Assembly: GCF_016239305.1 (NCBI RefSeq)
Contig: NZ_JAEHOQ010000020.1
Coordinates: 22,669-86,668, forward strand
Length of the DNA: 64,000 bases
Reading direction: 5' to 3'
Origin: Proteus vulgaris
GTDB taxonomy: Bacteria; Pseudomonadota; Gammaproteobacteria; Enterobacterales; Enterobacteriaceae
Position 1 is the stretch's first letter. Every line of letters starts with the position of its first letter. Shown piece after piece: positions 1 to 8,807 of this stretch. The translations under genes and the position numbers were made by a program. The notes beneath the pieces are model-generated. The model searched no databases. It was not told the origin of the DNA and worked only from the letters and a program-made list of their open reading frames with translations.

Positions 1-269
1 TACAGTTTCTGCTCTGGCATCGGTTTTTTCTCTTCTGTTATGACTGGTGTAACAGGCTCGGCTGCTTTTGGTGTTTCAGTTTTACGACTAAACATAGCGG
101 TTTTTTTTAACCTCAAAGTCATGGAATAAATAATAATGCTAAAAATTAGGATCAAGATAATCAAAAATTCCCCTGCCACTTTAGAACGCCAAAAGGCAAT
201 TAATGCAAGAGTCCAAATTATCCATATCCCACTAAATATAATATTTCGCAGTGTTCGCTTATTCTCCAT
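1..269 (-). CDS. ccmA: Small membrane protein, N-terminal part (possibly bactofilin CcmA); runs off the left edge
   Basis: The gene reads leftward from ATG at 269, preceded by a GGAGG-type ribosome site about ten bases upstream; the C-terminus lies outside the window. The visible 89 codons give a short basic start (MENKRTLRN), two hydrophobic segments at about residues 9-28 and 34-52, then a basic, Lys/Arg- and Pro-rich cytoplasmic stretch. Two N-terminal membrane helices before a soluble domain is what is described for CcmA of Proteus mirabilis, a bactofilin that affects cell curvature and swarming. The bactofilin domain itself is not visible, so that name is an inference from topology and genus; another small inner-membrane protein remains possible. 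Confidence 0.5.
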   Translation of the reverse strand, partial: MENKRTLRNIIFSGIWIIWTLALIAFWRSKVAGEFLIILILIFSIIIYSMTLRLKKTAMFSRKTETPKAAEPVTPVITEEKKPMPEQKL

Positions 270-1273
270 AATTAGCTATACCCTACCTCCCTGACAATAA
301 ATACACTTATGCATTCATTATTTTAATGAATTTACGTCAAGTATGATGCCAATAATAAGGCTATTATTACCTTTTAGTTTATTGATTTGCCCCTTAAGGG
401 AAATTACATTAAATAGAATAAAACCATAAAACTATTTATTTAAATACTCCGACCGCAATGTAAATAACTCGTGAAAAAATCACACTTTTGGATAAATATT
501 TTTAATACGAATTAACATAAGATATACATGCTTATCTTTTTATTTAGGATTTTATTTAAAAGTTTTTAAGCCTAACTGCTCTTTTCTATTTACTCCTGCT
601 AGAATTTGAGTCTTTAGTCGCATAAATAAAAAACCAATTAGAACAAAATCTGCTTCTTCTTAATAAAAATAACTTATTCTTCATTATAAATTTAGTTTTC
701 CATCTTATAGACCACTATAAAAACACAGGTTATAATAACTATAGTTATTTGTAATGATTGAAATTAATTTTAGTGTTAATTTTTCTCACACACATAAAAA
801 CACTCAATCCTACAGAAAATAAGAACATATTTATGTCAACTTAGTTACAATTTAAAAACAAGGAATATAGTTACATTTTAAATACACCTATTATTTTTTT
901 ACACTGTAAAGCAAAAACAATAAATCCAACTATTTGTTATACAATAAATTTAATTATAAAAAAATAAAGTGTAAATTATTTATTACATATTAATACCTAA
1001 TCTCCTCTATTGCTATTGATTAAATCTTTCCCTTCTTTAATTTTCTTTTGCAATTCATTAATAACATCTTTAAATTAACAAAATCACTTATCTTAAATTA
1101 GCAATAAAAATGTAATGTCTAATATCTAAAAAAAAACCACATCAAATTAAAGAAAATGTTCTTTTTTTTACTTTTAATAGCATTTAATAATAAAGAAGTG
1201 TTTTTATAAATACTATTATATTTATTGTTATAAAAACACAGTGATACTTATGTAATGATTTTTTGGGCAAAAA
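270..1273. other. 1-kb AT-rich intergenic region without a recognisable gene
   Basis: About one kilobase of very AT-rich DNA lies between the divergent membrane-protein gene and the ExsA-like regulator. It has many stop codons in all frames, long A and T runs, and no tRNA-like or strong GC-rich hairpin structure. It must hold the promoters of both flanking genes. The length and composition are of the kind bound by H-NS, but no specific operator could be identified. Confidence 0.6.
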
Positions 1274-2110
1274 ATGAATACCATACAATGTGATAATAAA
1301 AACCAATATGATTGCTTAGTTCAAAAGAAATCTTATTTTTATCCACAATATCAAATATTAGAAAATGAACAAAAAGCGCTGTTTATAATACGCAAAAACA
1401 CACTTATTTTGCAAAACTGCACTGATACCGTAACGATTAATCAAGATCAAGTTCTTTTTTTACAGCAAGGTAATTACACAATAAAAACCCCCACTACAGA
1501 GCCATCAGAGATTATTTATATACCTCTCCCTGATGATTTTTTAAGAGATTTCACTGCAAAATACAACGATATTCTAAGTCAAATAGAAAGAGATGAAGAT
1601 TTTTCGAGCGCTTTTATCTGTTTTCAAAACTCCCCTCTCATACAATTTTGTAGCAATGGTTTTGAATATATTACTATTCACTCTTGCCCTAAAACATTCA
1701 CACAGTTACGAGTTGAAGAACTTTTAATCCTTCTGCTTTCAACAGAACAAGGTTCAGACTTGATGGCATTATTGCGTCAACTCAGTCATCGCCAAATCGA
1801 TCGCTTAAAACTGTTTATGGAAAAAAATCACTTAAAAAATTGGAAACTCAAACAGTTTGCTCGTGAATTTGGTATGGGTTTAACTACATTTAAAGAACTT
1901 TTTAACCATGTCTATGGAACGTCACCAAGAACATGGATCTGTGAAAGAAGGATCATTTATGCCCATCAGTTACTACTTACTACCGAGATGAGTATTGTTG
2001 ATATATCAATGGAATCTGGTTTTTCAAGCCAATCTTATTTTACACAAAGCTACCACCGTCGTTTCAATATGACACCGAGTAAGGCGAGAAATCTTAGATT
2101 AAAATTATAA
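1274..2110 (+). CDS. exsA: ExsA/LcrF-type AraC-family transcriptional activator
   Basis: A 278-residue AraC/XylS-family protein. The C-terminal third (about 175-275) holds the double helix-turn-helix with the stretch EFGMGLTTFKELF and, further on, SIVDISMESGFSSQSYFTQSY. These are hallmarks of ExsA (Pseudomonas), LcrF/VirF (Yersinia) and close relatives that switch on Ysc-type type III secretion genes. The N-terminal ligand/anti-activator-binding domain also resembles ExsA in length and pattern (an IPL motif near 95, RQLSHRQIDRLKLFMEK near 165). The next gene resembles the ExsA antagonist ExsD. No secretion apparatus or effector gene is in the window, so its targets are unknown. Start ATG at 1274 has a weak ribosome site. 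Family assignment is strong; function in this organism is inferred. Confidence 0.8.
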   Translation: MNTIQCDNKNQYDCLVQKKSYFYPQYQILENEQKALFIIRKNTLILQNCTDTVTINQDQVLFLQQGNYTIKTPTTEPSEIIYIPLPDDFLRDFTAKYNDILSQIERDEDFSSAFICFQNSPLIQFCSNGFEYITIHSCPKTFTQLRVEELLILLLSTEQGSDLMALLRQLSHRQIDRLKLFMEKNHLKNWKLKQFAREFGMGLTTFKELFNHVYGTSPRTWICERRIIYAHQLLLTTEMSIVDISMESGFSSQSYFTQSYHRRFNMTPSKARNLRLKL

Positions 2111-2176
2111 AAAATCCAGCCGATTATCATAATATAAAAAAGCCATTCATCGTTAGAATGCTTAGAATTTATTCTT

Positions 2177-3070
2177 ATGAGTGAGTTGTATATCGTGATA
2201 AAAGAAAATAGATGCCCTACCCAGCCTCATTATTATGACTGCTTAGCGTTACTAAAAAAAATGATGGCTAACAATGATAAAGAAACTGTAGATAGGCTAT
2301 TTAACCTACAGTTTTCTTTTCATACAAATGAAAGTATTGTCAATGGATACAATGCCAATGAGCAACAGATAAAAATATTATCTCGCGTGCTATGCCGTGA
2401 AAGCTTAGATAGTTTATTACAATCTACTTGGTTTTTACGAAAAAAACATTGCCTTATCGCTATTACTAAAGAGGACATTCGCGACATTATTAAGATTTCC
2501 CGTTCTTTTCATACACGGCCGCCATATTCTGCTTTTACAGTAATGGATTGGGATCAGTCATTAAAAGCAACTGTTAATATCAATGAGCATATGCGTTTAA
2601 TTCAAGCCATTATAAAACCACTTTTTATTTGGTGGGCTCAACATATTACACCTCAATTATTCACACTTTATGAAACAAAAAGAGAGCTTGAGTCTCAAAT
2701 TAAACAATGTGAAAACATTAAGTCATTTGAAGAAAAACAACTATCAAATACAAAAGACTCTTTTTTATCTTTAGATGATATTAATATTAAACTTAGTACA
2801 GATAATGTTAGATTAATTGTCATTGATGATTTATTACAAAAATGTATTCAGTCACTTTTAGAACATTGGGAAAATGAGCCAGCCTTTAATATTAAGATCA
2901 CAAATACACTAGATTATATACGTGGAGTGAAACCGAATTCTGAACTATTAAAACCCTTATGGGAGATTTTTAATAGTATTCCAGAAAACCCTGAAAATTG
3001 TCATAATTTAAAAGATTGGTTATTAGAAAGAGATCTTTGTTTAAAAAACGATATCTTTTTATGGAAATAA
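2177..3070 (+). CDS. exsD: ExsD-like anti-activator (partner of the upstream ExsA-type protein)
   Basis: A 297-residue soluble protein 66 bp downstream of the ExsA-like gene on the same strand. Without a database it cannot be proved, but three segments match what I recall of Pseudomonas ExsD in order: a helix pattern around 65-105 (QIKILSRVL, then STWFLRKK and TKEDIRDII), a paired-Trp segment around 145-155 (KPLFIWWAQ) followed by a long helix that looks like a coiled coil (about 165-200), and a closing motif WLLERDLCLKNDIFLW comparable to the ExsD C-terminus. ExsD binds ExsA and blocks it until secretion is triggered. Gene order activator-antagonist supports the call. ExsC and ExsE homologues were not found nearby. 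Alternative: an unrelated helical protein. Confidence 0.6.
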   Translation: MSELYIVIKENRCPTQPHYYDCLALLKKMMANNDKETVDRLFNLQFSFHTNESIVNGYNANEQQIKILSRVLCRESLDSLLQSTWFLRKKHCLIAITKEDIRDIIKISRSFHTRPPYSAFTVMDWDQSLKATVNINEHMRLIQAIIKPLFIWWAQHITPQLFTLYETKRELESQIKQCENIKSFEEKQLSNTKDSFLSLDDINIKLSTDNVRLIVIDDLLQKCIQSLLEHWENEPAFNIKITNTLDYIRGVKPNSELLKPLWEIFNSIPENPENCHNLKDWLLERDLCLKNDIFLWK

Positions 3071-3076
3071 ATAAAA

Positions 3077-3110
3077 ATCAGCCCTTCTTTTAAAAGAAAA
3101 AAGAGCTGAT
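3077..3110. terminator. Hairpin between convergent exsD-like and FKBP-domain genes
   Basis: ATCAGC at 3077-3082 pairs with GCTGAT at 3105-3110, with an inner CTTCTTTT/AAAAGAA stem. It lies between two convergent stop codons (3070 and 3128), so it may end transcription from both sides. There is no clean T tract. Confidence 0.45.
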
Positions 3111-3127
3111 GTTATCGTTTAATCATT

Positions 3128-5944
3128 TTATTTAACGTCTAAAATTTCAATTGTCACGATAGACATTGATTCCGGTGGTACTTGTCCAGGAACACCATTT
3201 TTTCCATAACCACCACCTGGTTTTATATAAATTTTAGCTTTGCCATTGATACCTGCTTTAGCAATAAAGGTATTCAGTGGTAATGGTAGTTGACGATAAG
3301 GTAAAGTAAGTGGCTTAGTTTTATCATAATTAAGCGTTACAGTCCCGTCTGTTAACTCTTCATGCATCGTAAACACAACCGTTTTACCTGCGATTAAATC
3401 AACAGGTTTACCCTGTTTTAAAATTTTAAAATAGGTATTATCGTCATACTGTATATAATTTTGTTTTTGAATTTCAGATAGAATAGATTTATTGCGTTGA
3501 GCATTATCTTTACCGATAATTGAATAAGCATAAGCAAGTTGCCCCGCAATCATTTGCCCCTCACCTGCTATTTTCTCAAGTTGTTCTTTTAATGTTTTAT
3601 TTTCTTTTAATACATTGCTTGTTTCTGTATTTGCTTTTGCTAATTCAGCTTCTTTTGCCTTAATTTGCTCGTTTAATTGCGTACTCTTTTCTTCTAAAGA
3701 TTGAGTTAATGCACGTTGAGTTTCAAGCTGTTTAGTGATGTCACGCATCTCTTTTTGGGTGTCAGCTAATGTCTTTTCTTGCTGTTTTGATTGTCCGATC
3801 GCTTCTGTTTGCTGTTGTTTTAACGCACTAATTTGCTGTGTACTTTCGATATTTTGTTTTTCTAATTGTGCTTTTACATCAGCTAATTGATTACTTAATT
3901 TATCAACAATATTTTGTTTCTCAGTGAGTTGCTTTTCCAATAATGCAGAGGCCTTAGCGCTTTCTGTTTGGCTCACTGTTAATTGTGCTAATGCAATATT
4001 ACTCTCTTTAAAGCGAGTATCTAATGCTTGATATTTAGCCGATAACTCATTTTGCGCTTTTTCTAATTTAGCAATTAAATTATTTTTATCTGTAATTAAA
4101 TTATCAACTGCTTTCTCGCCTGCAGATAAGCTTTTTTTCAGATCAGCTAATTCTGTTATTTTATTCTCTAACTGTAATTTTAATTCTGGAATAGTTTTCA
4201 GCTTTTCATCAGCCAGCTCTTTTTGCTGTTGAACTGCTAAAAGTGATTTATTAAGTTGAATTTGTTCTTGGTTATTTTTTTCAACTTGTGTTTTTAATTG
4301 TGCTATTTCTTGACGTTGTTCATCAACAAGTTTGTTATTAGCATCTTGTTGTTTTTCTGCTTCTGCTACTTTTAATCTAAGCTCGTGAGATAAATCTTCA
4401 CGTTCTGATGTAATTTTCAATAATGTACTTTGTAGTTTCTCTATCTCTTTTTTCGCAGTGTTATCTTTTAATAATAGCTGTGCCTGCACAAACTGAGATT
4501 GAATATCTTCTTTTTCTTTTTTAATGCTTGCTAATTGACTCTGCACATCAGCCAATTGCTTGGTCAAATTAGTTTGTTCATTGGTTGTTGTCGATAAGGA
4601 TTTTTCCAATGTTGCTATTTCTTTATTTTTTACAGCTTCTAACTTAGCTAACTCTTGTTCTTTTTGCTCACGACTACTTTGGAGTAATTGTTCAGCTTGA
4701 ACATATTGAGCCTGGACATTTTCTTTTTCTTGCTCAATTTTAGTCAATAATGTTTGTTTTTCATTTAATTGATTTAATAGTTTTTCTTGTTCAGCTTTCG
4801 TACTCTCGAGTGAGCTTTGTAACTTATCAATTTCTTTTTTAGCACTATCATCTTTTAGTAGTGCTTGAGCCTGCAAATACCGAGATTGTAATTGTTCTTT
4901 TTCTTGCTCAAGTTGGGTAAACTTCGCTTCTAACTCTTTAAGTGTTTCTGATTGTTTTTCGAAATCTTGTTGTTGTTTTGCTAGTTCTGTGTTTTTTGCA
5001 GTTGTTGTACTTAACACATCTTCTTTATCTGCTAATTGCTTAATTAGTAAATCACGTTCTTCTTTTGTTGCTTTCAGGTCTGTTTGTAGTTTGGCAACAG
5101 CTTGTTTCAATGTGTCATCATCGAGTAAGTTATTTGCAGTCGCTAATTTTTCTTCTGTTTCAGTCAGAGATAATTCCAACTGCTTAATTTGGTTATTTGC
5201 ATTTTGAAGTTTTTCTAAATGTTCCTTTAACGCTACTGTTTGCTCTGTATATTTCTGATACAGAGTTTGATATTTATTTCTTGTGTCGGCTAAACGATTC
5301 AACAACGTTTTATTAAAAAGAGGTTGTTTATGATCAAGCACAGAGCGATTAAATTGATATGCAAAATGGAAAGGAATTGCAGTCACAGAATAAAATGTGC
5401 CTGGAATAATGTCTAATAAGATATTTTCATTTTGTTGAGGTTTTGAATAGTTTTCTTTCGAATAAAGCGCTAAGGGATTATAGACCGTAGCATTATTTCT
5501 ATACTGATATCGATTAAGATCTTCAGGTGTAAACTGAGGTTTAATCGGAACAAATGAGAGTAAAGGTGTCAAATAACGAGTATTATCACTCTTAAATTTA
5601 GAGTAATCCGCAGGTAATACTGGGCAACTTTCCGCCAGCGTGATATCAGGTGTCTTAACAGATTCGACCACCTGATTATCTATTTTTGCTGGTATAGAAG
5701 ACCTAACTCGTTGCTCTGGCTTATTTTGTTGAGAAACCGTTGTTGTACGGTTTACTCCACGATTAGCCTGACCGGTTCTCGTTGACGATGAAATTGTAGC
5801 AGATGTTTTAGGCTCAATTTTAATTGGCTCTTGTGTTTCAAAATAACGGTCAAAATCTTCAATAACAGAATTAAACTCATTATTGGCAAACGACAGTGTT
5901 GGAAACAGCATAAAAGCGAGACAAACACTCTGCTTTAATTTCAT
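3128..5944 (-). CDS. Secreted giant coiled-coil protein with a C-terminal degenerate FKBP-type domain
   Basis: 938 residues. A signal peptide (cleavage after about residue 20, SFA/NN) predicts export to the periplasm. Residues about 25-110 are low complexity; 110-215 form a small globular segment. About 220-800 is an uninterrupted Gln/Lys/Glu/Leu-rich coiled coil with recurring LLKD..AKKEI.KLQS-like units. Residues about 815-938 look like a Mip/FkpA-type FKBP: a short helical lead (AYAYSIIGKDNAQRN), then the fold ending GVPGQVPPESMSIVTIEILDV. The usual FKBP active-site Trp (in VIPGW) and the VHYTG tyrosine are not seen, so isomerase activity is doubtful. It lies 5 bp downstream of a lipoprotein gene and probably is co-translated. 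I do not recognise a named homologue; a periplasm-spanning structural or tether role is inference. Confidence 0.7.
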   Translation of the reverse strand: MKLKQSVCLAFMLFPTLSFANNEFNSVIEDFDRYFETQEPIKIEPKTSATISSSTRTGQANRGVNRTTTVSQQNKPEQRVRSSIPAKIDNQVVESVKTPDITLAESCPVLPADYSKFKSDNTRYLTPLLSFVPIKPQFTPEDLNRYQYRNNATVYNPLALYSKENYSKPQQNENILLDIIPGTFYSVTAIPFHFAYQFNRSVLDHKQPLFNKTLLNRLADTRNKYQTLYQKYTEQTVALKEHLEKLQNANNQIKQLELSLTETEEKLATANNLLDDDTLKQAVAKLQTDLKATKEERDLLIKQLADKEDVLSTTTAKNTELAKQQQDFEKQSETLKELEAKFTQLEQEKEQLQSRYLQAQALLKDDSAKKEIDKLQSSLESTKAEQEKLLNQLNEKQTLLTKIEQEKENVQAQYVQAEQLLQSSREQKEQELAKLEAVKNKEIATLEKSLSTTTNEQTNLTKQLADVQSQLASIKKEKEDIQSQFVQAQLLLKDNTAKKEIEKLQSTLLKITSEREDLSHELRLKVAEAEKQQDANNKLVDEQRQEIAQLKTQVEKNNQEQIQLNKSLLAVQQQKELADEKLKTIPELKLQLENKITELADLKKSLSAGEKAVDNLITDKNNLIAKLEKAQNELSAKYQALDTRFKESNIALAQLTVSQTESAKASALLEKQLTEKQNIVDKLSNQLADVKAQLEKQNIESTQQISALKQQQTEAIGQSKQQEKTLADTQKEMRDITKQLETQRALTQSLEEKSTQLNEQIKAKEAELAKANTETSNVLKENKTLKEQLEKIAGEGQMIAGQLAYAYSIIGKDNAQRNKSILSEIQKQNYIQYDDNTYFKILKQGKPVDLIAGKTVVFTMHEELTDGTVTLNYDKTKPLTLPYRQLPLPLNTFIAKAGINGKAKIYIKPGGGYGKNGVPGQVPPESMSIVTIEILDVK

Positions 5945-5949
5945 AATAA

Positions 5950-6450
5950 TTATTCACCTAGTTTTTTCAATGTCGAATTAACTGACATAATCGACAGATA
6001 GCGAACTTTTGCACACAAAACTTCTGTTTTTGATTCAATACTCATTTTTAGCAAATCTAAACTATCCTTACTTGCTGTGCCTTGAACACTACGGTACATC
6101 GCATTAATTTCACTAATTTCTTTAAATGAACTCATCATGGATTGATAGTCCGATGGAGAAAAAGTTTTTAGAGAATCAAGTTGTTTTATACAAGCGCTTT
6201 GTGGTGCTAATCCTAATTTTCTTGCATCTACGCCACTGTCAACAGATCCTGTTGTTGCTGTCATAGAAATCGGTTGGGCAGTTGCTACTGGCTGAGTCAT
6301 AGCAACAGGCTGTGTTGCTTGAGCTTGCACCGGTGCTGGCGTCTCAACTGGACGTGTTTGATCTGACCAAACACACCCAGACAAAGCGAGAATGCTGGTA
6401 GTTATAAATACAGCAAGGACATTCTTTTTATTTTGTAATAAGGACATCAT
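5950..6450 (-). CDS. Putative outer-membrane lipoprotein, operon partner of the coiled-coil/FKBP protein
   Basis: 166 residues with a lipoprotein signal peptide: basic start, hydrophobic stretch, and lipobox LSGC with acylated Cys26. Residue +2 is Val, so Lol-dependent sorting to the outer membrane is expected. A Pro/Gln/Ala-rich linker (about 32-65, with repeated QPVA units) leads to a small helical domain carrying two cysteines. Two ATGs in a row (6450 and 6447) follow an AAGGA ribosome site. The stop is 5 bp before the start of the 938-residue coiled-coil gene, so the two are almost certainly one operon and may act as an outer-membrane anchor plus periplasmic rod. No family recognised. Confidence 0.65.
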   Translation of the reverse strand: MMSLLQNKKNVLAVFITTSILALSGCVWSDQTRPVETPAPVQAQATQPVAMTQPVATAQPISMTATTGSVDSGVDARKLGLAPQSACIKQLDSLKTFSPSDYQSMMSSFKEISEINAMYRSVQGTASKDSLDLLKMSIESKTEVLCAKVRYLSIMSVNSTLKKLGE

Positions 6451-6885
6451 TTTTCCTTAATCCCGATCAGACTTAAATAAGAGCATATGAGTTGTCGCAT
6501 TTTAAGCCATTTTATTATAATTTTCTATTACCTACTGCATACTAAATAAATAGGTTAACACTCAAGGTTGCAATGAGTGCTCCTATCATTTCATTTGTTT
6601 TTTCTTAAAACACTACTCACATCACACTAAAAATGTCCATTTTTGAATATCGGATTTATTTAGTAAAAATGTTGTCATATAAACTGGTTATTTTTTATTT
6701 CAGTAAAATAATACCAGATAACAATAAAAATAATAATACTAATTTTATCATTTATTTACACCACTTACGTGTAAAAATGGGGCTTATATTTTATTATCAT
6801 TCTTTAACGACTAAGATAAAATCAAGAAATAAATATCAGATATTGTCATTGATATTTTTCTATCCTTCAATATAGGAGAACTAAG
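6451..6885. other. AT-rich divergent intergenic region
   Basis: 435 bp separating the lipoprotein operon (leftward) from the FMN reductase gene (rightward). It must carry both promoters. An 80-codon open frame at 6633-6875 crosses it, but its Lys/Asn/Ile/Tyr-only composition and lack of a ribosome site argue against a gene. No tRNA or strong hairpin was seen. Confidence 0.5.
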
Positions 6886-7434
6886 ATGAATCATTTTAGA
6901 ATAGGTATTGTTGTCGGAAGTTTAAGAAAAGATTCGTATAACAAACAAACAGCAAATGCATTAGTTAAGTTATTTCCTGAAGAGTTTACTCACGAATTTA
7001 TCGATATCGCTAACCTTCCTCTCTATAACCAAGATGATGACAATAATACATCTTCTGCTGTCATCAGTTTCAAACAATACATAAAAGAGTGCCAAGGCAT
7101 TATCTTTGTCACACCAGAATATAATCGTTCTATTCCTGGTGTACTTAAAAATGCGCTTGATCAAGCATCTCGTCCCTATGGAATGAATGCTTGGGATAAA
7201 ATTCCTGCTGGTATTATTGGGGTTTCAACCGGTAACATTAGTACAGCTATAGCACAACAGCATCTACGTAACTCGCTATCTTTCTTAAATATGCCTACCT
7301 TAAATCAGCCAGAGTGTTACCTGAAGTGGTATGATGGGATGGTCGAAGATGGACAATTTGCTGAAAAAACGGCACATTTTATGCAAAATTGGGTTGATGC
7401 TTATGTCGCTTTTGTAAAAAAAAATAATCAATAA
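6886..7434 (+). CDS. NAD(P)H-dependent FMN reductase (ChrR/YieF-like)
   Basis: 182 residues of flavodoxin-like fold, the usual size for the NADPH-dependent FMN reductase family (E. coli ChrR/YieF). The FMN phosphate loop is near the N-terminus (GSLRKDSYN, about 12-20), and TPEYNRSIPGVLKNALD at about 75-91 is the family signature that binds the isoalloxazine ring. Such soluble enzymes reduce quinones, chromate or other electrophiles with two electrons and protect against oxidative stress. It has a good ribosome site (AGGAGA) eight bases before ATG and appears monocistronic, with its own terminator. The physiological substrate cannot be read from sequence. Confidence 0.85.
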   Translation: MNHFRIGIVVGSLRKDSYNKQTANALVKLFPEEFTHEFIDIANLPLYNQDDDNNTSSAVISFKQYIKECQGIIFVTPEYNRSIPGVLKNALDQASRPYGMNAWDKIPAGIIGVSTGNISTAIAQQHLRNSLSFLNMPTLNQPECYLKWYDGMVEDGQFAEKTAHFMQNWVDAYVAFVKKNNQ

Positions 7435-7445
7435 TCGACACCACT

Positions 7446-7484
7446 AAAAAGAGCTTTGTTTTAATACATGGCTCTTTTTATTTT
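7446..7484 (+). terminator. Rho-independent terminator of the FMN reductase gene
   Basis: AAAAAGAGC at 7446-7454 pairs with GCTCTTTTT at 7471-7479, followed by further T residues, twelve bases after the stop codon. Confidence 0.75.
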
Positions 7485-7953
7485 CATTTTTTGACTATCA
7501 AAAATAAAGTGTTCTATTTTTCATTCAATAATAAATTACTACTGCACCACTGATGGAAATTTTAATATTTTCTGAATGACACTGAATAATATAACCGCCT
7601 TATTTAAATATTAAACAATACATTAAAACTAATTTTGCTCCCTTTAAACGATATGCCTTATAATTATAATAAATGCTTATTATTTAAGCAAAAATAAAGT
7701 AATTTAAATAAAAACAGATACAAGATCAAAATGTACTACTTCGTTCAGTCGCACCAAAGTTCGAAAGTATCAATAAACTTCCATCAATATTCATTGGTGA
7801 TATTTAGAATTTGATAATTATTTTTAATAATTTCTATTAGATTAGAATATTAGGCATAATGTGCGATACATCTCTAAATAATATACTTCCATAATTGTGA
7901 TAAACAAAAAAATTACCTATATTAATCATCCATTAAATACTGGTAGGTAAATC
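7485..7953. other. AT-rich intergenic region before the small paralogous genes
   Basis: About 470 bp without a credible open frame or RNA gene. It presumably holds the promoter of the small gene starting at 7954. A GC-richer patch around 7735-7795 (cttcgttcagtcgcacc) has no structure I can name. Confidence 0.4.
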
Positions 7954-8163
7954 ATGGATAAAAATTTAAAAGAAATTGAGTGTGAAATTGCGGCACTGAA
8001 AATTGTTATCAAATCTTTACTTTCCACTCTAAGTGATAAACAACGAAGAGATATGCTTGGCAATATATCTATTGTAATTGAAGATACATCAAATCGATAT
8101 CCTCAGCTTAATGAAGTGATTAACTTAACAGAGCAATATGTAAAAAAACTCACCCAAGCTTAG
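7954..8163 (+). CDS. Small helical protein, IraP/YecF-like (copy 1 of 2)
   Basis: 69 residues, acidic and basic helices, no membrane segment. Pattern: a coiled N-terminal helix (EIECEIAALKIVIKSLLSTL), a middle helix, and a C-terminal TEQYVKKL. It is clearly paralogous to the next gene at 8461 and resembles in size and pattern the enterobacterial anti-adaptor IraP, which ends in RDYVKKLL and protects sigma-S from RssB/ClpXP; the DUF2594/YecF family has a similar pattern. ATG follows a GGTAGG ribosome site. Function is an inference from a weak similarity, but duplication of the pattern supports a real gene. Confidence 0.6.
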   Translation: MDKNLKEIECEIAALKIVIKSLLSTLSDKQRRDMLGNISIVIEDTSNRYPQLNEVINLTEQYVKKLTQA

Positions 8164-8460
8164 TGAAGAGAGTTATTCAAATTTATGTTTCCCAAAATAT
8201 TATAGGGTGCATATTGCATCCTACTTATTTTGTTATATTAGATATGCTTTAATTTTATCCTATTGATGCAACTTTAAGTTAAGTTTATTAAGTTATTATT
8301 TCCTATCTCAAATATTCACCATTTTATTTTTTCAATAAAAACACCATAAAACTCTTGCTCTTTTTGGTTGATTTATTTTTTTCTTGGTTTTACTTAAACA
8401 ATTAATTAATATAAAAAATAATTAATCACACTGTAATGTAGCATTATTTTCGAGGGTCAT

Positions 8461-8664
8461 ATGGAAAAAAAAGTTGTCAATATAGAGTATGAGATTGCAG
8501 CATTAAAAGTAGTATTAAAGGCATTGTTATTGACTTTAACGGATAAACAAAAAGAAGTCGCAATTCAAGATATAAACAAAACCGTCAATGATGCCTATAT
8601 CAACCATGCTCAATACAAAGGTGTTATAACCAAAACAGAACAATATATAAAAAAAATGCTCTAA
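8461..8664 (+). CDS. Small helical protein, IraP/YecF-like (copy 2 of 2)
   Basis: 67 residues, paralogue of the gene at 7954. Conserved positions include EIAALK.V...LL.TL.DKQ and the C-terminal TEQY.KK. It is preceded by GAGGGTC about eight bases before ATG. A 297-bp spacer separates the copies, so each may have its own promoter. As with copy 1, an anti-adaptor (IraP-type) or YecF-like role is only suggested by size and helix pattern. Confidence 0.6.
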   Translation: MEKKVVNIEYEIAALKVVLKALLLTLTDKQKEVAIQDINKTVNDAYINHAQYKGVITKTEQYIKKML

Positions 8665-8670
8665 AAAGTT

Positions 8671-8735
8671 GGCGCTATATCATCCATACATCTCTTTTTA
8701 TTATTATTTATTTTGAGGTGAATTATATTAGCGCC
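8671..8735 (+). other. Inverted repeat after small gene copy 2
   Basis: GGCGCTA at 8671-8677 pairs with TAGCGCC at 8728-8734, seven bases after the stop at 8664. The loop is about 50 bases and contains its own T-rich stretch. It could form a 3' end structure or be an operator-like palindrome. Confidence 0.35.
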
Positions 8736-8770
8736 TTTAGAAAATTAAAATACCCCCAAACAAAACATCA

Positions 8771-8807
<37 letters not shown>

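Noticed and set aside
6633..6875. 80-codon plus-strand open frame before the FMN reductase
   Set aside because: Composition is only what AT-rich DNA gives (Ile, Lys, Asn, Tyr, Phe), no ribosome site, no recognisable domain, and it sits in a divergent promoter region.
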